Origin: Prevotella melaninogenica
GTDB taxonomy: Bacteria; Bacteroidota; Bacteroidia; Bacteroidales; Bacteroidaceae
DNA: 64,000 bases
Assembly (NCBI RefSeq): GCF_003609775.1
Contig: NZ_AP018049.1
Coordinates: 496,001 to 560,000, forward strand
Reading direction: 5' to 3'
Part shown: positions 61,404 through 64,000 of the stretch, in pieces
How positions within the stretch are numbered: the stretch's first letter is position 1
How the letters are laid out: the number at the start of each line of letters is the position of its first letter
Position numbers and translations under genes: made by a program
Notes under the pieces: model-generated
Told to the model about the DNA's origin: nothing
Databases searched by the model: none
Seen by the model: the letters and a program-made list of their open reading frames with translations, nothing else

Positions 61404-62868
61404 TTATACAGCAGACAGACAACCAGGTGTACTTCGTTCATTAGATTGGTGGACGATAGGTATCTATATTGCATTGCTCACCTTTGGATGGGTAAGTGTC
61501 TGTGGTGCGAGTTATACTTATGGCGATACAGAAATATTCTCACTTTCAACTCGTTCGGGTATGCAGATTGTGTGGATAGGTACTTCTATTTGCTTGGGTT
61601 TTGTGCTTCTCATGATGGACGACCGCTTCTATGACACCTTTGCTTATGTCATCTATGGTTTGTTAGTGCTTCTTCTCTTTGCTACAATCTTTAATCCCCA
61701 TAGTATTAAAGGTTCACGTTCGTGGCTTGTTATGGGTCCACTACGATTGCAGCCTGCCGAGTTTGCCAAGTTTGCAACGGCATTAGCAATAGCCAAATTT
61801 ATGTCGGCTTATGGCTTTACGATTAAGAATTGGAAGCATTTTGCTGGTGCGTGTGGAATTATCTTTCTGCCTATGCTATGTATTGTCGGCCAGCGTGAGA
61901 CAGGTTCTGCCTTGGTTTATTTCTCTTTCTTCCTTATGCTTTATCGTGAGGGAATGTCTGGTGCGTTCCTCTTTACTGGACTGGCAATGGTCATTTATTT
62001 TGTTGTCGGCATAAAGTATGAGGAAGTTTTGCTGTGGGATACGCCCACGTCCTTAGGAAAGTTTGTTGTCCTTTTACTTGTTCAAATATTCTCCTCAGTT
62101 ATGGTGTGGGTCTATGTGGGTGATAAAGGACGTACGCGCTTGTTACTAACTTATGTCTTTGGAATTACGGGGCTTGCCTTACTCTTTTCAGAGTTTGTTA
62201 TTCCGTTTGACGTTGTTTGGGTACAGTTGGTTTTATCGGCATGTGTTATTGGCTATTTAGTCTATAATGCTATGAATACTCGCTTTGCCAACTACTTCTA
62301 TATAGCATTGTTTGCTTTGGGTTCAATTGCCTTTTTCTATTCAGCAGATTATGTGTTGAATGAAGTCATGCAGCCACACCAGCGAGTGCGTATCAACGTA
62401 CTTTTAGGCTTAGATGAGGACTTAGCAGGAGCAGGATATAATGTACATCAGAGTGAGATTGCTATCGGATCGGGTGGTTTGCAGGGCAAAGGTTTTTTGA
62501 ATGGTACGCAGACTAAGTTGAAGTTTGTTCCAGAGCAAGATACTGACTTTATCTTCTGTACTGTAGGTGAGGAGGAAGGCTTCCTCGGTTCAGCTTCAGT
62601 TCTTGTGCTGTTCCTCTTCCTTATACTCCGACTAATGTATCTTGCCGACCGACAACCTTTCAAGTTTGGACGAGTCTACGGCTATTGTGTCGCTGGAATC
62701 TTCTTATTCCACGTCTTTATTAACGTCGGAATGGTATTGGGTCTAACACCAGTTATTGGTATTCCGTTACCTTTCTTCAGTTATGGAGGTTCTTCTCTTT
62801 GGGGCTTTACGTTGCTTCTATTTATTTTCCTCCGTATAGATGCTGGGCGTAATCTTATCCGTCAGTAG
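61393..62868 (+). CDS. rodA: Peptidoglycan glycosyltransferase RodA
   Basis: A 491-residue SEDS-family protein with about ten transmembrane segments, working with PBP2. The family motifs include KGSRSWLVMGPLRLQPAEFAKFATALAIAKFM and, near the end, GLTPVIGIPLPFFSYGGSSLWGFTLLLFIFLR. It begins at a GTG (61393) inside the 3' end of the PBP2 gene, which suggests translational coupling. The central loop is longer than in E. coli RodA (370 residues), giving a larger protein. Confidence 0.94.
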   Translation: MPSNYTADRQPGVLRSLDWWTIGIYIALLTFGWVSVCGASYTYGDTEIFSLSTRSGMQIVWIGTSICLGFVLLMMDDRFYDTFAYVIYGLLVLLLFATIFNPHSIKGSRSWLVMGPLRLQPAEFAKFATALAIAKFMSAYGFTIKNWKHFAGACGIIFLPMLCIVGQRETGSALVYFSFFLMLYREGMSGAFLFTGLAMVIYFVVGIKYEEVLLWDTPTSLGKFVVLLLVQIFSSVMVWVYVGDKGRTRLLLTYVFGITGLALLFSEFVIPFDVVWVQLVLSACVIGYLVYNAMNTRFANYFYIALFALGSIAFFYSADYVLNEVMQPHQRVRINVLLGLDEDLAGAGYNVHQSEIAIGSGGLQGKGFLNGTQTKLKFVPEQDTDFIFCTVGEEEGFLGSASVLVLFLFLILRLMYLADRQPFKFGRVYGYCVAGIFLFHVFINVGMVLGLTPVIGIPLPFFSYGGSSLWGFTLLLFIFLRIDAGRNLIRQ

Positions 62869-63037
62869 GGGATAGGATTACGCTTGGATAGTTTTAAGAA
62901 AAGGAATACAATTTATCTTTTTGATAGATACTTCTCTTTTTGTTTAGGAGAATAAGTCTATACATCAAAAAGCGTTTTTTATTATAGAGTGGTATAGCTT
63001 TCTACTAATAATAAGTTGGTTTTGTTTGCACTATTTT

Positions 63038-63130
63038 CTGCACGGTGTTTTGTGCTCCGCACCATTGGGGTTAAGCCTCCGCACCACACGTGCTAAGCAT
63101 CAACACCCCTTGTGTTAAGCATTATCACCA
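63038..63130. repeat. Interspersed repeat family 2, copy D
   Basis: Units GCACGGTGTTTTGTGC, GCACCATTGGGGTT, GCACCACACGTGC and ACACCCCTTGTGT recur about every 22 bases with linkers TAAGCCTCC and TAAGCATCA. It is in the gap 62869-63317 between rodA and the convergent gldH. Apart from the gldH terminator nothing else was recognised there. Confidence 0.75.
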
Positions 63131-63256
63131 TTTTAGAATATGGGAAGTTGAGCAACTTATTATCATGAGATGAAGGAGAGTACGATACTAATACTTGCTA
63201 AATATGATATTATAGCTTAGACTGGTGCTACTTAGGCTTATTCCTGTATAGAAAAT

Positions 63257-63296
63257 GGCTACTTCATGACTCTAATGTATGGAGGATGAAGCAGCC
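63257..63296 (-). terminator. Terminator of gldH
   Basis: GGCTACTTCAT (63257-63267) pairs with ATGAAGCAGCC (63286-63296) with one mismatch; on the minus strand it is followed by ATTTTCTAT. Confidence 0.65.
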
Positions 63297-63317
63297 TTTA
63301 TAGTTTGTCTCTAATGT

Positions 63318-63812
63318 TTACTTCTTGAGAAGTCTAATACCTACATCGCTGATACCAGGAAGTGACTCACGGTTCATGATATGATGTATCGTGACGTGCA
63401 TGGAGTCATTTCGGTTGAGGCGGAAGGAGGTAATTGCTTGGCGTATCTCGGTACTTGTGATACCTTTCTGTCCTGCTAATATTCCCTTGTCGTTAACAAT
63501 CTCACAATTAATGGTATCATTGTAAGTCTTTTCACGCTTCTTACGTTGTCTGTAGTAGATTACTGTCCGCTCAATAATCATACTTATATTGCGGTATGGA
63601 TAGGTCTGTGCAGCACGTAAGCAGAGGTCTAACTGATATTTGCCCTCCCATTGTCGTGGAATATCAAAAGTAAGCGTATCTTTGCGTGACCAGCCTTGTA
63701 GTGACACACTTTTATATCGGTTGTATGTGCGTGGATCACTGCATGAAGCAACACCCATGGTGATAACCATGAGTGCTATGATATATAATAAGGTGGAAAC
63801 CTTATGTTTCAT
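63318..63812 (-). CDS. gldH: GldH-family lipoprotein
   Basis: A 164-residue lipoprotein with lipobox GVASC (Cys24). The body (QGWSRKDTLTFDIPRQWEGKYQLDLCLRAAQTYPYRNISMIIERTV..., then ITSTEIRQAITSFRLNRNDSMHVTIHHIMNRESLPGISDVGIRLLK) matches the GldH family. In gliding flavobacteria GldH is required for gliding; in non-gliding Bacteroidales the role is unclear. Its ATG overlaps the stop of the preceding gene as ATGA (63809-63812). Confidence 0.88.
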   Translation of the reverse strand: MKHKVSTLLYIIALMVITMGVASCSDPRTYNRYKSVSLQGWSRKDTLTFDIPRQWEGKYQLDLCLRAAQTYPYRNISMIIERTVIYYRQRKKREKTYNDTINCEIVNDKGILAGQKGITSTEIRQAITSFRLNRNDSMHVTIHHIMNRESLPGISDVGIRLLKK

Positions 63813-64000
63813 TCTTGCGTTCTTTCCGTTTGCTGAGGCTGTCTGCCTTCATTTCTATTGTTTTGTGAAGTACCTTCATTCTGCTGATATGCAGGACGAG
63901 GACCGTTATAAGGACGGCGATTACCATTCTGTGGACGACGGTTATCGTTTTGTGAACGTCTGTTGTCGTTTTGCTGACGGTAGTTGTCCTGTCCATCACG
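63809..64000 (-). CDS. C-terminal tail of a RicT-like (PSP1 domain) protein, partial
   Basis: On the minus strand the frame from base 64000 reads RDGQDNYRQQNDNRRSQNDNRR and continues as an Arg/Asn/Gln/Pro-rich tail to a TGA at 63811-63809. The composition and the position directly before gldH match the low-complexity C-terminal tail of the RicT/YaaT-type PSP1 protein in Bacteroidales. The folded domain lies outside the window, so the identity is tentative. An overlapping frame of similar length (63802-63999) is a shadow. The stop overlaps the gldH start codon, so translation of both is probably coupled. Confidence 0.62.
   Translation of the reverse strand, partial: RDGQDNYRQQNDNRRSQNDNRRPQNGNRRPYNGPRPAYQQNEGTSQNNRNEGRQPQQTERTQE

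Noticed and set aside
63802..63999. 65-codon frame at the right edge, minus strand
   Set aside because: The alternative frame ending at 63809 joins gldH by an ATGA overlap and has the Arg/Asn/Gln composition expected for a RicT tail; this one is its shadow.

Overview
The window is a piece of chromosome from a member of the Bacteroidota, most likely a Prevotella (Bacteroidales), probably one of the oral species. The case rests on Bacteroidota-type promoters (TTTG, about 20 bp, TAnnTTTG), a HmuY/HmuR-type heme locus, PorT and GldH, Omp28-like and calycin-like secreted proteins, an ExbB-ExbD-ExbD-TonB-PstS-TPR cluster, and the purH-mreBCD-mrdA-rodA order. I cannot fix the species from sequence alone. 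I see no phage, complete insertion sequence, CRISPR array or plasmid functions.

Layout. 1-5981: a plus-strand operon of membrane proteins (SpoIIM-like, unknown, DUF4129, DUF4350) ending in MoxR and DUF58 genes. 6752-11919: a heme-acquisition operon (two small secreted proteins, HmuY-like lipoprotein, TonB-dependent receptor, membrane protein). 12527-19357: an envelope operon with three thioredoxin-fold CxxC proteins, a DUF6029 barrel, a small secreted protein and a MutS-like ATPase with membrane segments. 19689-31615: housekeeping genes (HAD phosphatase, aquaporin, class II aldolase, Nnr, hpt, adk, obg, pgeF, AICAR transformylase, RidA, L19). 32030-38260: a TonB-dependent receptor, a 5'-nucleotidase split into two genes, an orphan plug-like protein and PorT. 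38616-45435: ferredoxin, tRNA-Met, a START-like protein, LptF/G, RibBA and an aminotransferase. 45664-51391: the ExbB/ExbD/ExbD/TonB/PstS-like/TPR cluster. 52699-55646: an MFS permease, MutY and a small lipoprotein. 55854-62868: IMP cyclohydrolase followed by the cell-shape operon mreB-mreC-mreD-mrdA-rodA. 63318-64000: gldH and the C-terminal tail of a RicT-like protein.

Three themes connect the genes. Envelope energy and uptake: ExbB/ExbD/TonB would power the heme receptor and the second TonB-dependent receptor. Purine metabolism: the two activities usually fused in PurH are here two separate genes 26 kb apart, with hpt and adk nearby. Envelope biogenesis: PorT, LptF/G, Mre/Rod and PBP2.

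The least-explained content is intergenic. There are two families of interspersed repeats with four copies each in 64 kb: a roughly 450-bp element with a conserved hairpin core, and a 22-bp-period array of GCAC/GTGC palindromes. A two-copy 21-bp palindrome, a nested TTTTCATGAAAA palindrome cluster and a 14-bp inverted-repeat element add to them. Together with the CxxC envelope operon and the two small secreted proteins of the heme operon, these are the best candidates for undescribed biology. All functional statements are inferred by reading; no database search was run.
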